DNA of 64,000 nt, from positions 344,621 to 408,620 of the forward strand of contig NZ_LITU01000083.1 of the NCBI RefSeq assembly GCF_001280595.1. Reading direction: 5' to 3'. How positions within the stretch are numbered: the stretch's first letter is position 1; the number at the start of each line of letters is the position of its first letter. The stretch comes from Paenibacillus xylanivorans. Lineage in GTDB: Bacteria > Bacillota > Bacilli > Paenibacillales > Paenibacillaceae. The translations under genes and the position numbers were made by a program. Under the pieces are notes generated by a model. That model searched no databases and was not told the origin of the DNA. It saw nothing but the letters and a program-made list of their open reading frames with translations. Positions 8,472 to 17,700 of this stretch are shown here, piece by piece.

Positions 8472-8708
8472 CTACTCTTGTAAAAAAGAGGAAAGGGCCT
8501 CATCTGCAAGATCGAGTTCTGCGAAGGCTCTGCATACTTTCTGGAATGATCTAATGGTATTGGTTTCGTATAAAATGTTAATGGGATCGAAACCTAGCAT
8601 AACTAGCGAATCCACAAGCTCTGTCTGATCCACTTCAATATGGTGTAGTGTTTCAAGCATGGTTTCAATGACTGCTAAAAATAGAATTGCTTTATTTACT
8701 TGATCCAT
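8472..8708 (-). CDS. Small hypothetical protein (78 aa)
   Basis: Unrecognised, predicted all-helical protein (MDQVNKAILFLAVIETML, then VDSLVMLGFDPINILYETN). I placed the start at ATG 8708 on the complement because GAAGGGAG lies eight bases upstream. A longer version from 8804 would add 32 residues with no ribosome-binding site and several Met codons. A strong hairpin terminator follows the stop. It belongs to the leftward cluster 8058-10102, opposite in direction to the lysis and tail genes. Confidence 0.6.
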   Translation of the reverse strand: MDQVNKAILFLAVIETMLETLHHIEVDQTELVDSLVMLGFDPINILYETNTIRSFQKVCRAFAELDLADEALSSFLQE

Positions 8709-8908
8709 ACGTGTTGCTCCCTTCGTCATTTCCTTTTCTCCTGTCATTCTGTCAAGGTCTATTCTTAGAATAAGCAGGGTGAGGTGGAAAATAACGATAA
8801 GCACATAAGAGAGTCAATATTAACTAAATAAATCTGAAATGAGGGGGAGAACAAAGGCACGAAAAAACAGTTAGATGATTTTCTGTGAATCTCCCCTTGT
8901 ATGTAAGA

Positions 8909-9178
8909 TTAAGCGTTCTCGTTCACTTCATTGATGATTGAATCAATTAATTCATCATCAACCAATGTACTGGCTTTTTCAAGTGCTGACAAAATGCCTT
9001 CTGGATTATCAAAAAACACGTTAAACAGAACGGGAGCGACGTCGTCTATGTTAATTTTCTGTGCTTTAACCATACTAATCAGAGCAACAACAATCTCGTG
9101 CCCCTCTACATTACCTTCCATGAATCTATTTCTTAAGTGAGTTGCCAATGCTTCGGTCTTTGACTGCGAGTACGCCAT
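8909..9178 (-). CDS. Small hypothetical helical protein (89 aa)
   Basis: Unrecognised protein starting at ATG 9178 (complement) after GGAGGGAATGTA, a clear ribosome-binding site. The sequence is amphipathic and acidic (EIVVALISMVKAQKINIDD, then STLVDDELIDSIINEVNE). A weak sigma-A-like pair on the minus strand (TTGCAT, 17 bp, TAGATT) lies upstream. Nothing identifies a function. Position next to the other leftward genes suggests an immunity, anti-holin or regulatory role as possibilities only. Confidence 0.65.
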   Translation of the reverse strand: MAYSQSKTEALATHLRNRFMEGNVEGHEIVVALISMVKAQKINIDDVAPVLFNVFFDNPEGILSALEKASTLVDDELIDSIINEVNENA

Positions 9179-9340
9179 TACATTCCCTCCAACGATTGAA
9201 TAATCTAAGTAGTGCTCCTCTTTTATGCAAGTCTAAACCAGGTTAGATTAGGAGTTATCTTAACAATAATAAGTCAGTTAGTTCAATTTATCAATAACTA
9301 CTACAGCAATCAAATTTCACCTGAATACCGTCTTTGCTCA

Positions 9341-9363
9341 AGAAAAAAGACCCTGGACGGGTC
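9341..9363 (-). terminator. Terminator of the GT-D glycosyltransferase gene
   Basis: On the minus strand, GACCC and GGGTC pair around a five-base loop and are followed by TCTTTTTTCT. The hairpin overlaps the stop codon of the glycosyltransferase gene. Confidence 0.75.
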
Positions 9364-10102
9364 ATTTTTTTGGTCTTCCTTCCCAATAATCTGGAAATCC
9401 CTCGTAATCCCAAGCATGTAGGTTTTCGCTGTCTGCCTGAATGGCAACATCTGCTCCTGAGCCAAAATCAACACCTACAGAGCCAAGTTCTTTTGCTTTA
9501 ATGGCTAATACCTTACCAGGTGCCCCTGCACATACGAGAGCAAGTTTCCAAGGTGTTTTTCTATGGATGTTTTCCATTTCTTTAGAGGCTGCGCTCACAT
9601 GAGACCAAGAGGGACAGTCCACCGTTGCAACGATGCCTGTCCAACCGTAACGGCGTTCCAGAACTTCTTTGTATTGTTCAGCCTTGGCTCCACAGATCAG
9701 TATAGGCATGGTCTTGAACGTTTCATAGAACAGCTTAAACCGGGCGATGTAATTATTTTCAAACGCGTAAAATGTCTCCTTGGGCTTAATCTTGTAATAC
9801 GCGAGACACATATCAAACAAGGGTCTGAAATACCAGTGATCCGTCTGAGTCAAGTGACCAACATAATCGGCTTTTCTCAGGCAGTGTACAATGATCTCTC
9901 TCGCACCTGCATTAGGTAGCGTAATGCCACAGTATGTGGGATCATTCACCCACCCATAATGGGATTTGATGAATTCCATGGTTAGGACGGTTCCATGGGC
10001 CAGAATTGTATTGGAAGCATCCCCGAATCGAACGGAAGCATGAGGTTCTCCATCCGAAGCCTTTTGGAACCAGTTATGAATTAATTCTACACTCCCAAGC
10101 AC
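9362..10102 (-). CDS. GT-D fold glycosyltransferase (DUF1792-type)
   Basis: Protein of about 246 residues resembling the GT-D (formerly DUF1792) glycosyltransferase domain first described in serine-rich-repeat glycoprotein glycosylation. Visible motifs are SVRFGDAS near the N-terminus, a central PILICGAKAEQYKEVLE block and KLALVCAGAPGKVLA-IKAKELG followed by GVDFGSGAD near the C-terminus. The Asp/Glu pattern fits a metal-dependent sugar transferase. GTG 10102 is used since GAGG lies nine bases upstream; GTG 10111 would directly abut that site. It is divergent from the next glycosyltransferase gene. Target could be a particle protein or a wall polymer. Confidence 0.75.
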   Translation of the reverse strand: MLGSVELIHNWFQKASDGEPHASVRFGDASNTILAHGTVLTMEFIKSHYGWVNDPTYCGITLPNAGAREIIVHCLRKADYVGHLTQTDHWYFRPLFDMCLAYYKIKPKETFYAFENNYIARFKLFYETFKTMPILICGAKAEQYKEVLERRYGWTGIVATVDCPSWSHVSAASKEMENIHRKTPWKLALVCAGAPGKVLAIKAKELGSVGVDFGSGADVAIQADSENLHAWDYEGFPDYWEGRPKK

Positions 10103-10255
10103 GCTCTTCACCCTCTTTCGGTATGAAATGAATCAAGTCCTTGTTGTACATATTCATCAGCTCCTTCTTTTATAGAATAGAAGAAACGGTTCATTCTCTC
10201 TCCTCTTTTGAGTGAAAAGTCTTTTTTGTTGGACTCGCTGAAGATTGGCGAAGAT

Positions 10256-10269
10256 CGGTCTACACTATG
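10256..10269 (+). promoter_or_regulatory. Shared 14-bp motif, candidate promoter element
   Basis: CGGTCTACACTATG here and CGTTCTACACTATG at 12751-12764 agree at 13 of 14 positions. Each lies upstream of the first gene of a rightward block (glycosyltransferases; tail tube). TACACT could be a -10 box, but no shared -35 box is evident, so the sigma factor involved is unknown. Confidence 0.45.
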
Positions 10270-10289
10270 TGAAAGGGGAGGGATGAACG

Positions 10290-10949
10290 GTGGCTGACGT
10301 ATTCATAGGTGCTCCTGTGAGAAACCGCGCATGGATTATGGAGCGGCACTTGCAGTCGCTCAAACAACAGACAGTAAACAAGCAATTTTTTTACATTTTG
10401 AATGATAGTGAAGATCAAACAGAACAAATTTTAAATGATCATCAAATCTCGTACATGACTCATAACTTGGGCAAGACATACGGTCATTTGCGCGGTCAAT
10501 ACTCCTATCACCATCTGGCGCAACTAAGAAATATACTTGTGGATGAGTTTCTGAAATCGGATTGTGATTATCTATTTTCCATTGATACAGATATCATTAT
10601 TCCTGAACAGAGCCTGAAGCGCCTACTCGAAAATGATAAGGACATCTGTGCCATGCTGATTCGAAATCACCCAAGAATTAAGGCTCATAATGCAATGATT
10701 GGTGGAAAACACATTCCAGAATTCAGGGAGGGAGTCATACCCGTGGATTTGACAGGTGCCGTGTATCTGATTAAACGCGAAGTTATTGAAGCGGGAGTTC
10801 GATATGGTTCACATCCGATTGGTGAGGATGCTCCTTTCTGTGAGCAGGCTCAGCAGCTTGGTTATGGACTATATGTGGATACACGGCTTCGTCCGGTTCA
10901 TGCCTATGAGGAAGGAGTGGAGTTGGTTGCTGAATTGGCTGGTACATAG
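10290..10949 (+). CDS. GT-A (family 2-like) glycosyltransferase
   Basis: Cytoplasmic nucleotide-sugar transferase by fold. The N-terminus ADVFIGAPVRNRAWIMERH is a typical Rossmann-like GT-A start, and the metal/nucleotide-binding DxD motif appears as FSIDTDIIIP. The acceptor region includes VDLTGAVYLIKREV and GEDAPFCEQAQQLGY, matching the GxxEDxxF-type motif of family 2. Start is GTG 10290 with GGGGAGGGA upstream. The 219-residue size is small but complete. It heads a three-gene glycosyltransferase block immediately upstream of the tail genes. Confidence 0.8.
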   Translation: MADVFIGAPVRNRAWIMERHLQSLKQQTVNKQFFYILNDSEDQTEQILNDHQISYMTHNLGKTYGHLRGQYSYHHLAQLRNILVDEFLKSDCDYLFSIDTDIIIPEQSLKRLLENDKDICAMLIRNHPRIKAHNAMIGGKHIPEFREGVIPVDLTGAVYLIKREVIEAGVRYGSHPIGEDAPFCEQAQQLGYGLYVDTRLRPVHAYEEGVELVAELAGT

Positions 10950-10986
10950 AAGTAGGCAAAAAAACGCATGTATTGAAAGCATTGAA

Positions 10987-12033
10987 ATGACGATCATATA
11001 TCCACCTGCACTCGATTGGAATCTGTTGTTTCAACGTCCACAGCAATTAATGACCGCATTCTCCAAGATTCCAGGGGTGCGTGCTATTTTTATTAACGAA
11101 GAAACATATAAGAAACAGAGCCGTCCGATCGAGAAGTTGAATGATGACCTCTTCCTTGTGCAAAAGGGGATTAACTATGACCATCTGGTCAAAGGAAAAA
11201 AGGTACTCTGGTTCTCCAGTCCAGGTCAGTATAACTATGGGGATGGTCGTAACTTTGATTTTACCGTATTTGACTACTTGGACAATTCTGCCGATGAATT
11301 TGCTGTTTGGAAGGATTACATTCCGAAATGTTTTGAACGAGCAGATCTTATTGCTACAACGGCTAAGGTGATGTACGAAGCTCATAAAAATGACGGCAAA
11401 CCGATCTTTATGTGCCCGAATGGGGCGGATTATGAGCACTTTAAGAAAGCGCGTGTATCACTCCCAATACCGGCAGACTTTCCCGATGTTAAGGAGAGAC
11501 AAAAGGTTGTGGGATTCCATGGGGCTATGGCTTCCTGGGTGGACTATTCACTTATTACCGACATTGCAGACAAGGGATATCATGTAGTTCTGATAGGAAA
11601 CAATGCACTGTATCAAAAGAACATTGTGCATCCGAATATAACTTGTCTTCCACATAAGGATTACAGAGTTCTTCCCGCCTATATTGCCCAATTTGATGTT
11701 TGTATTGTGCCATTCAAGCTGACAGAAATGATCCGTGGATGTGACCCGATTAAATATTACGAATATTTGTCTGCGGGCAAGCCTGTTATAACGACTCGTA
11801 TGGAGGAAATCGTCAATAAATACAGTGATGTAACCTACTTTATGGATCGTCATAATTGTGGGCAGATCCTTCAGAAAGCAATTAGTGAGAATAGCGAGGC
11901 CAAAATCGCTGCCCGTGCAAAGGTGGCAAGAGCAAATGGCTGGGACAGCAGGGCCATGGAAGCTGTCAAAATGATGAATCAGGTGATGGGAGGCAACGTG
12001 GATGAAACAGATGTTCAAACGAATTTTCGGTAG
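10987..12033 (+). CDS. GT-B (family 1-like) glycosyltransferase
   Basis: Two-domain GT-B enzyme. The N-terminal Rossmann domain begins MTIIYPPALDWNLLFQRPQQ. The C-terminal donor-binding domain has VVGFHGAMASWVDYSL, VVLIGNN and the end motif PIKYYEYLSAGKPVITTRM, where the Glu of KYYEYLSAGKPV is the usual nucleotide-contacting residue. Start is uncertain: ATG 10987 has only a weak GAAAG upstream, and the frame stays open further up into the previous gene, so a TTG start near 10938 is possible. The 3' end overlaps the next gene by 32 bp. Confidence 0.8.
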   Translation: MTIIYPPALDWNLLFQRPQQLMTAFSKIPGVRAIFINEETYKKQSRPIEKLNDDLFLVQKGINYDHLVKGKKVLWFSSPGQYNYGDGRNFDFTVFDYLDNSADEFAVWKDYIPKCFERADLIATTAKVMYEAHKNDGKPIFMCPNGADYEHFKKARVSLPIPADFPDVKERQKVVGFHGAMASWVDYSLITDIADKGYHVVLIGNNALYQKNIVHPNITCLPHKDYRVLPAYIAQFDVCIVPFKLTEMIRGCDPIKYYEYLSAGKPVITTRMEEIVNKYSDVTYFMDRHNCGQILQKAISENSEAKIAARAKVARANGWDSRAMEAVKMMNQVMGGNVDETDVQTNFR

Positions 12034-12640
12034 CCAGGCGGCTAAGCTGCCAATTGAAGATGAAAAAATAGAGGTCCAAATGAGTGAGTTCAATTTTGAA
12101 AAATATGTGCCCAAAACCAATACAACCATTGTATATCTGCCTGCTGTAGATTTTCACAGTGAACGATTTGGGCGTCGGCCAAAACGACTGTTAAAAGAAC
12201 TTGCGGCGATTGGTTATCATGTGATTTATATAAATTCCAGTGATGAGTTTTATCAGGTGGATGCATTGGAGTATCCTCACCCTGAGCTTCCGAATTTTGT
12301 CGTGGCTCGTGTTGGTCAGAACGTTCGTCCATTGTTTCAGGGTGAAAGAATCATCTATTGGGTGAATGACAGCCGATTGGCAAGTTCGGTCGAGACATCA
12401 TATCCTAATCTGGTTGTATTCGATTCACTTACGGATCCCGACCTATTTGAAAAAGACAAGCACAGGATGGAAGCTGTTGCTGACGTTGTGTTTATTACAC
12501 CAGAGCGAATTTATGAGCATGGCAAATACTGCTCTCATGTTCATCTGATTACTGCTGATGAATTCGAAATCAAGGAGCGAGCAGAACAGATTGCTCAAAT
12601 TATAGATGAATTGCCCAATAGACCGGCCCCTCTTATGTAG
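12002..12640 (+). CDS. GT-B N-terminal-domain-like protein
   Basis: The 212-residue product resembles the N-terminal half of a GT-B glycosyltransferase: TTIVYLPAVDFHSERFGRRP, RLLKELAAIGYHVIYINSS, ERIIYWVNDSRLA and ADVVFITPERIYEHG follow the layout of the upstream gene (RPQQL, FSSPGQYNYG, ADLIATTAKVMYEA). No C-terminal donor-binding domain is present, so it may be a partner subunit or a degenerate duplicate. Start ATG 12002 follows GGGAGG with eight-base spacing. It is translationally overlapped with the preceding gene. A terminator covers the stop codon. Confidence 0.65.
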   Translation: MKQMFKRIFGSQAAKLPIEDEKIEVQMSEFNFEKYVPKTNTTIVYLPAVDFHSERFGRRPKRLLKELAAIGYHVIYINSSDEFYQVDALEYPHPELPNFVVARVGQNVRPLFQGERIIYWVNDSRLASSVETSYPNLVVFDSLTDPDLFEKDKHRMEAVADVVFITPERIYEHGKYCSHVHLITADEFEIKERAEQIAQIIDELPNRPAPLM

Positions 12641-12652
12641 GGGTCTTTTCTG
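12627..12652 (+). terminator. Terminator closing the glycosyltransferase block
   Basis: CCCCT (12627-12631) and AGGGG (12639-12643) form a short stem followed by TCTTTTCTG. It overlaps the stop codon and separates the glycosyltransferase block from the tail block. Confidence 0.65.
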
Positions 12653-12750
12653 TTTATTTGATCTTAATAGAAGCTGTTCAGCTTGCAGAGAAATCCCGTT
12701 TAAACTTTCGTTCAACGTATTCAGTGATATGTGTTAGGGAACGAGATTAG

Positions 12751-12764
12751 CGTTCTACACTATG
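12751..12764 (+). promoter_or_regulatory. Candidate promoter element of the tail operon
   Basis: CGTTCTACACTATG, 13 of 14 identical to the site at 10256-10269. It lies 137 bp before the tail-tube gene in a 261-bp gap with no gene, so the tail transcript would have a long leader. The rest of that gap shows only the closing terminator and no other clear structure. Confidence 0.45.
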
Positions 12765-12901
12765 AAAAGCAGAGACAGCCACCAGCCAAACTGCTTGGAG
12801 GAATGAAATTCTGATCTTTTCAATCCTTCGACCAGCCGCAGGCTCATGTAAGTCTCGGTAGCTAAATAATGATATTACAAATCTAAGGAGTGGACTGTTC
12901 A

Positions 12902-13723
12902 ATGGCTAAAAAAATGATTATCAAAGGTGTAGGTACATTCATGGCGAAGCGTTACCCTACAGACCCGCTGGGTGCAATTGAAGTAATTACACTGGGTACC
13001 CTGCAAGATCTGAAAATTGACCTCAATGTAGAGCTGGAGGACATCTTTGGGGGTGATGGCCTGTTCGCCATCGACGTACTGGTGAAGTCGAAGTCCATTG
13101 AAGTATCTGCTACAGATGCTAAGTTCGATCTGGATGCGATTCAGCTGATGATGGGTTCAACCGTACAGGAACAAGTGGATTCCTACGTATGGGTTTTGAA
13201 TGAGCAGGATACTGCAGCTACTGGCGCAGCCAATTCCGGATTTGCTGAAGTCAAACCAAAATTCGCAAGTAAAATCTATGGAAATAACGGAGATATTACG
13301 GTTCGCCTCAAAGATTCCAACAAGTTGCTGAAACAACTCATTTCGAATGCTGCCGCTGTGGCACCAGATGAATTCTTCTACGATGAAGCAAATGATGTTG
13401 TTGTACTGAACGCTGCGCATATCAGTAAAGAAATTGTGCTCAACTACAAACGCGAAGAAGTGGTAGACATGGTTGATTTGCTGGTTGACGAAGTGCCTTT
13501 CCCAATCTCTGTGATTCATCACGGTACATTCCAGCAAAAAGATGGCTCTTTTGCAGGAGTTGAAACCGAACTGTACATGTGCCGTGCCAAAGGTACATTC
13601 AGCATCAATGCTCAGCGCGCTGCAGCATCGGCGTCTGCGATTTCCTTGCAAATTCTTGATCCTGAACGTGCAGATGGCAAATTGGGAAGCATCAAACGCT
13701 TTAGCGCAACAAGCAAAATCTAA
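12902..13723 (+). CDS. Phage-type major tail tube protein
   Basis: Likely the subunit that polymerises into the tail tube. The evidence is mainly context: it directly precedes a frameshifted tail assembly chaperone and a tape measure gene, the order of siphophage tail modules. The 273-residue product is beta-rich, with alternating hydrophobic strands (IKGVGTFMAKRYPT, PLGAIEVITLGTLQDLKID, AIDVLVKSKSIEVSATDAKF) and a C-terminal strand-rich stretch ending GKLGSIKRFSATSKI. ATG 12902 is used; GTG 12890 overlaps the ribosome-binding site. There is no sheath gene beside it, so a non-contractile tube is inferred. Confidence 0.75.
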   Translation: MAKKMIIKGVGTFMAKRYPTDPLGAIEVITLGTLQDLKIDLNVELEDIFGGDGLFAIDVLVKSKSIEVSATDAKFDLDAIQLMMGSTVQEQVDSYVWVLNEQDTAATGAANSGFAEVKPKFASKIYGNNGDITVRLKDSNKLLKQLISNAAAVAPDEFFYDEANDVVVLNAAHISKEIVLNYKREEVVDMVDLLVDEVPFPISVIHHGTFQQKDGSFAGVETELYMCRAKGTFSINAQRAAASASAISLQILDPERADGKLGSIKRFSATSKI

Positions 13724-13750
13724 GATCTTATACGATGTTCCATTGCTCCT

Positions 13751-13799
13751 GGCAAGGTATTTTACGGCGTCTGTGTCCTCCCCTACACAGACCCTTGCC
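13751..13799 (+). terminator. Hairpin between tube and chaperone genes (partial terminator)
   Basis: Two nested perfect stems: GGCAAGG/CCTTGCC outside and GTCTGTGT/ACACAGAC inside, followed by the T-rich TTGTCAGGTTCTTTATTTT. Placed after the tube gene, it would lower transcription of the chaperone and tape measure relative to the highly abundant tube subunit. Confidence 0.6.
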
Positions 13800-13849
13800 T
13801 TGTCAGGTTCTTTATTTTACAGGGGAGAGAATGTTCAGGGGAGGTTCTA

Positions 13850-14335
13850 ATGATGATGGAAACACAACAGGAAAAGGCTGAGCGTGAGCTGGCGGAACAA
13901 TTGAACGAGGAAGCTGCCGAACGAATCAAAAATGATCCGGCGAATAAACGGGTAACCCCCGAGGAAGCCGAAGCTGCTGAACGGGCATTCTTCGAAGATG
14001 ATGAGATTATAACACTGCGTGATCGGCGGAAGTACCGCATCCCGCCATGTAACCTGAAGGATGCACGTCGTCTGATGAAACTGCTGAAAACGGTGAACAT
14101 CGACGCCATTATTCTTAACTTTATTCCAACAGAGAATGATGAACTCGATGCAAAACGACAACAGGACTTATTTGATGTGTTGGCTATGGCGTTTAAAAAC
14201 TATCCGCACATTGTGACCAAAGATGAACAGGGTGAGTATGTTATCAATCGAGAATATCTGGATGAGTACCTTGATTTAAATACGGCTCGAAAAGTCATTG
14301 ATATGCTCATTGGTCTAAATGGTCTAAAAAAGTAG
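13850..14335 (+). CDS. Tail assembly chaperone, short form (gpG-like)
   Basis: Zero-frame product of 161 residues. The N-terminus is strongly charged and helical (many Glu/Ala/Arg), followed by ITLRDRRKYRIPPCNLKDAR and a helical C-terminus ending LIGLNGLKK. Tail assembly chaperones occupy this place between tube and tape measure and bind the tape measure during assembly. ATG 13850 follows GGGGAGG. The last sense codons form the slippery heptamer A AAA AAG just before the TAG stop, so a fraction of ribosomes should continue in the -1 frame (see 13850-14691). Confidence 0.8.
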   Translation: MMMETQQEKAERELAEQLNEEAAERIKNDPANKRVTPEEAEAAERAFFEDDEIITLRDRRKYRIPPCNLKDARRLMKLLKTVNIDAIILNFIPTENDELDAKRQQDLFDVLAMAFKNYPHIVTKDEQGEYVINREYLDEYLDLNTARKVIDMLIGLNGLKK

Positions 14336-14691
14336 AACGCGCCGAGGGTGAGCCTCTGGAGGGAACCGAAATCCGTGATGAGGAAACGCAAGAGCCAATT
14401 CACTGGGGAGAAATCTTCTTTACCCTTCACAAGCACTGTGGGCTGAACAAGTGGGAGATCTGGGAGTACACACTCCCTCAGGTCGCGGAGCTGTGCAAGT
14501 CAGCCGAGAAATATATTCAGTTTGAGGTTGAATTAATGACGGCACCTCTTCGCATGTTCGGTGGCGGCAGAGGGGAAGAAGAAGTTGGGGAAGATGGAAG
14601 TATTAGACGTAAACGGACCTTTGATGACGCGGACTACACAGAAATATCCGAGGATGACATCGGTTTGCTTGCACAAGCACTTGGAGGATAA
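13850..14691 (+). CDS. Tail assembly chaperone, -1 frameshift long form (gpGT-like)
   Basis: The -1 frame is open from the slippery site to TAA 14689-14691, adding about 118 residues to the short form. The extension reads WGEIFFTLHKHCGLNKWEI then WEYTLPQVAELCKSAEKY, a pattern seen in the T portion of gpGT-type chaperones, and it has no start codon or ribosome-binding site of its own. Spacing to the tape measure gene is 61 bp. Expression of both forms by programmed slippage is the conserved arrangement in long-tailed phages. Sequence evidence is strong; the slippage efficiency cannot be judged. Confidence 0.78.
14326..14359 (+). other. Programmed -1 frameshift site
   Basis: Heptamer AAAAAAG (14326-14332) in the phase A AAA AAG, directly followed by the zero-frame stop TAG. 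A stem-loop starts nine bases later: CCGAGG (14342-14347), loop GTGAG, CCTCTGG (14353-14359) with one bulged base. Slippery sequence plus spaced hairpin is the classical bacterial -1 frameshift signal. Confidence 0.8.
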
Positions 14692-14701
14692 GTGAGAGAC
14701 G

Positions 14702-14733
14702 TCCCGTTTTGCCTACACTAAGGTAGAACGGGA
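14702..14733 (+). promoter_or_regulatory. Hairpin upstream of tape measure gene
   Basis: TCCCGTT (14702-14708) pairs perfectly with AACGGGA (14727-14733), enclosing GCCTACACTAAGG, which resembles the TCTACACTATG motif upstream. No T-run follows, so it is more likely a processing or translation-control structure than a terminator. Confidence 0.45.
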
Positions 14734-14752
14734 TTTATGTATAAAGGTGGTG

Positions 14753-17700
14753 ATGAATTTGGCTAATACAGAAGAACAAAAACACTCTTTAACCCAAGAG
14801 ATATTAACGGATGTGGAACAGTCTGATATCCAAACCGCAGACCTGAAAGATGGAAATCGATCAGGCATTCAATCCCTTATTCAGCGTGTTGAAGAGATGA
14901 GGGACGATATGCAGTCCCAAATGATTGCAACGTTAACCAAGGATTTGGAGACATTTTATCGTGGGGCTTTCAATGAAATGAAAGATCTGCCGGAAGCTGG
15001 TTCACAGGAGCTATTGAACTCCATGGGCAACATGATGAAATATATCTCCTCAGGCGAAGCCAGAGGGTACTCACCCACTATGCTGAAGGAATCACTTGAG
15101 TCGTCACGTCAAATGGATGACCAGATGACCAAGGCCAATCAAAATTTCGAGATCAGATCATCAGGTCAGACAGGTCAAACAGACGGGATCGTCAAGGACC
15201 TGCAACGGATTGCACTGCAGCATGGCATGGATCAGGAGGATGTGGGTCTCGCATATCGCATTGGTTCCCGTTCCTATGATAATCCTGAGGAAGCCACAGC
15301 CTTTGCTAAAGAAGTCGCCAAGTTGAATTCGTTTGACAATGCGGATGTAGAGAAGACTGCTACGGGCTTGGAAGGTATTTCCTCTGCTTGGGAAGTGAGT
15401 GGTTATGATCTATCCAAAGTGACGGACATGATGCTTAAGGCTGCAACTATCTCACAGATAAACATCCAGGATCTGATCAAGGCCATGCAACAAACGGTGC
15501 CTGCATCGGGTGAACGTGATGGTGAAGTAACAAAAGAAGATGCTCTTGCCCTTTTCATGGCTACGTCTTCATTGTCTCTTCAGGAGAAAGGCCATTCAAC
15601 GAATGGTGGTTTAGCTCAGGATCAAGCATCAGTTGGCGCTCTTACGGAGCAACTAAAGACAGTTGACGAGAATAAAGCTTCCATGGTTCCGCGGACAGAG
15701 ACAAGAGATAACTTGCAATTTCGTCAAAGCCAGTTCCGTACTGCATTCCAAATCTCTACATATGAAGCCATGAAGGGGTTAAAAGAGGATTTTTCTGGGC
15801 TCCAGACCTATCTTATTTCGTTCTTGCGATTAATTGGAGACCAAGCCAGCGGTATTTCAGATCATATGGAACTGATTAATCGGATTATGGAAGAAGCAGG
15901 TGTTCAAGTGGCCTGGGACAAGTTCGCCGATGTGATGAACAAAGGAGAACAGACACGTTATGGTATGGGTGATACAGGTACAGTGAAGAGCGAAAGCTCA
16001 GGAGGCAACACATCCTACCCAATCGGAGCTGCTGATGTGCACCGTGCGGGTGTAACGCAGGAAAGGGCAAGACAGCAAAACCGTCTTCGTGCTCAAGGTA
16101 CCCGTAAAGCGGAGATACAGACAAGGGCAACTGCCAAGCAAGAAGAAGTGTTCAAGCTACATACTAAACGAGATGAACAACAATCACTCTATGAGCAGGC
16201 AATCCAGAATGGGAATTCAGCAGCTTCCACCTTTCACGCAGGGGAACGTGACCAAGCGGAGAAGGAAGCCAAGGCCGAAAGCAGGGAACTTCGTCTGTTG
16301 CGTGAGGAATTGGATTCACTCGATGAACAGATCGCGAAGACAAAACGGAATCTTGAATTTCTAAGCCGTGAGTTGGATGAAAACGGAAAAGCGATTATTC
16401 AGCTTGAACATCAAGCGAGAATGCTGATGTTGGCGATGGATGATATGGATCTGGATGCAGTGGAGCTTCGAAATAAGTTGTATTTCCTGAATGCCGAGTT
16501 CCTTTATGGCTCAACCGATGTTCAGCGTTACGAATCCGAGATCCAGAAACTGCGCAAACAATCGATTCTGTTAAATGATGTGCTATCCAAATTAAGAGGT
16601 GAAGTGAATGCCCTGAATGCCTCATTCAGACAGGGATCAATGGATGCTGCGGCATATATCTCCAAATTGAAGGAGCTTGAACAGGCTCAATTGGCTACGA
16701 TGATGAACTCTTCTGGAGGAGTCCTCGTGGTTCCGGGTACAGGAAGCGCAGGTTCCGGATCAGCTGCAAAAGATGATAAGGAAAAGGACGATTCGGCAAA
16801 CAAGCCGTTTCTCGAGAGACATCAAGATTTTATCAATGACGCAATCAAGGATATGGCGCAATCAAAGATCGAAGAAGTTATGGATTTTGGTTCAGGTAAG
16901 AAAAAGGACAAACCCAAGCGACGAGGGATAAAACAGAGATTCGAAGATATGAAAGAAACCGGTAATAAAAAAGCATTTTTTAACGGTAATGCGCCTATTC
17001 GTGACAAGGACGGCAAGGTACTCAGAGCTCCGGATAAACCTGATGGAACCCTTGGAGATATCATTACCCAGCGTGATGTTACTAGCGAGCGTAAGAAAAA
17101 AGGAGATATTCCAGGGAAATTAGCAAAACTCGGCAAGTTCGGTAAGTCGATACTGAAACCGCTAAAAGCCGTCCCTTATCTGGGCATGGCTATGACTGCC
17201 ATGGATATAGTATCCGGTGTAGTTGATCCACTAAGCAACATGGGCAAGTCGGAAGCAGAAAAACAAAGTATTCGTGCTTCAAACAAAGAGGAGCTGGCTA
17301 AGGATTTCAAAGATATGGAGCAATCCTCATTTGTGGGTAAAGTGTGGAAAGGCGTCAATCTGGGAATGGATGCTGTGGTAAAAGGTGGCATCAGTTCCCT
17401 GTTCGGTAACAATGCCACCAATAATAAAATAGGAGATTATTGGAAGGGTTTCAAAGCGGTATGGTCCGAAAATGGCGGAGATGCGGTCGAGAAAAAGCTG
17501 GCAAAAGAGTATAACTACGAGCAAGAGAAAAAAGAGTCACAGCTTCAAATGGAGAAGGAGTCCGGCAAGGCGCCTGAGCAGAACACTCAACCACAATACG
17601 TGCAGCCTCAGATTCAGTACATTCCTGCTGCTGGCGGAATGGGTACCATTGCGAACGGGTATACACCTCAGCCGCAAAGCAATGGTATTGATGAAATGAT

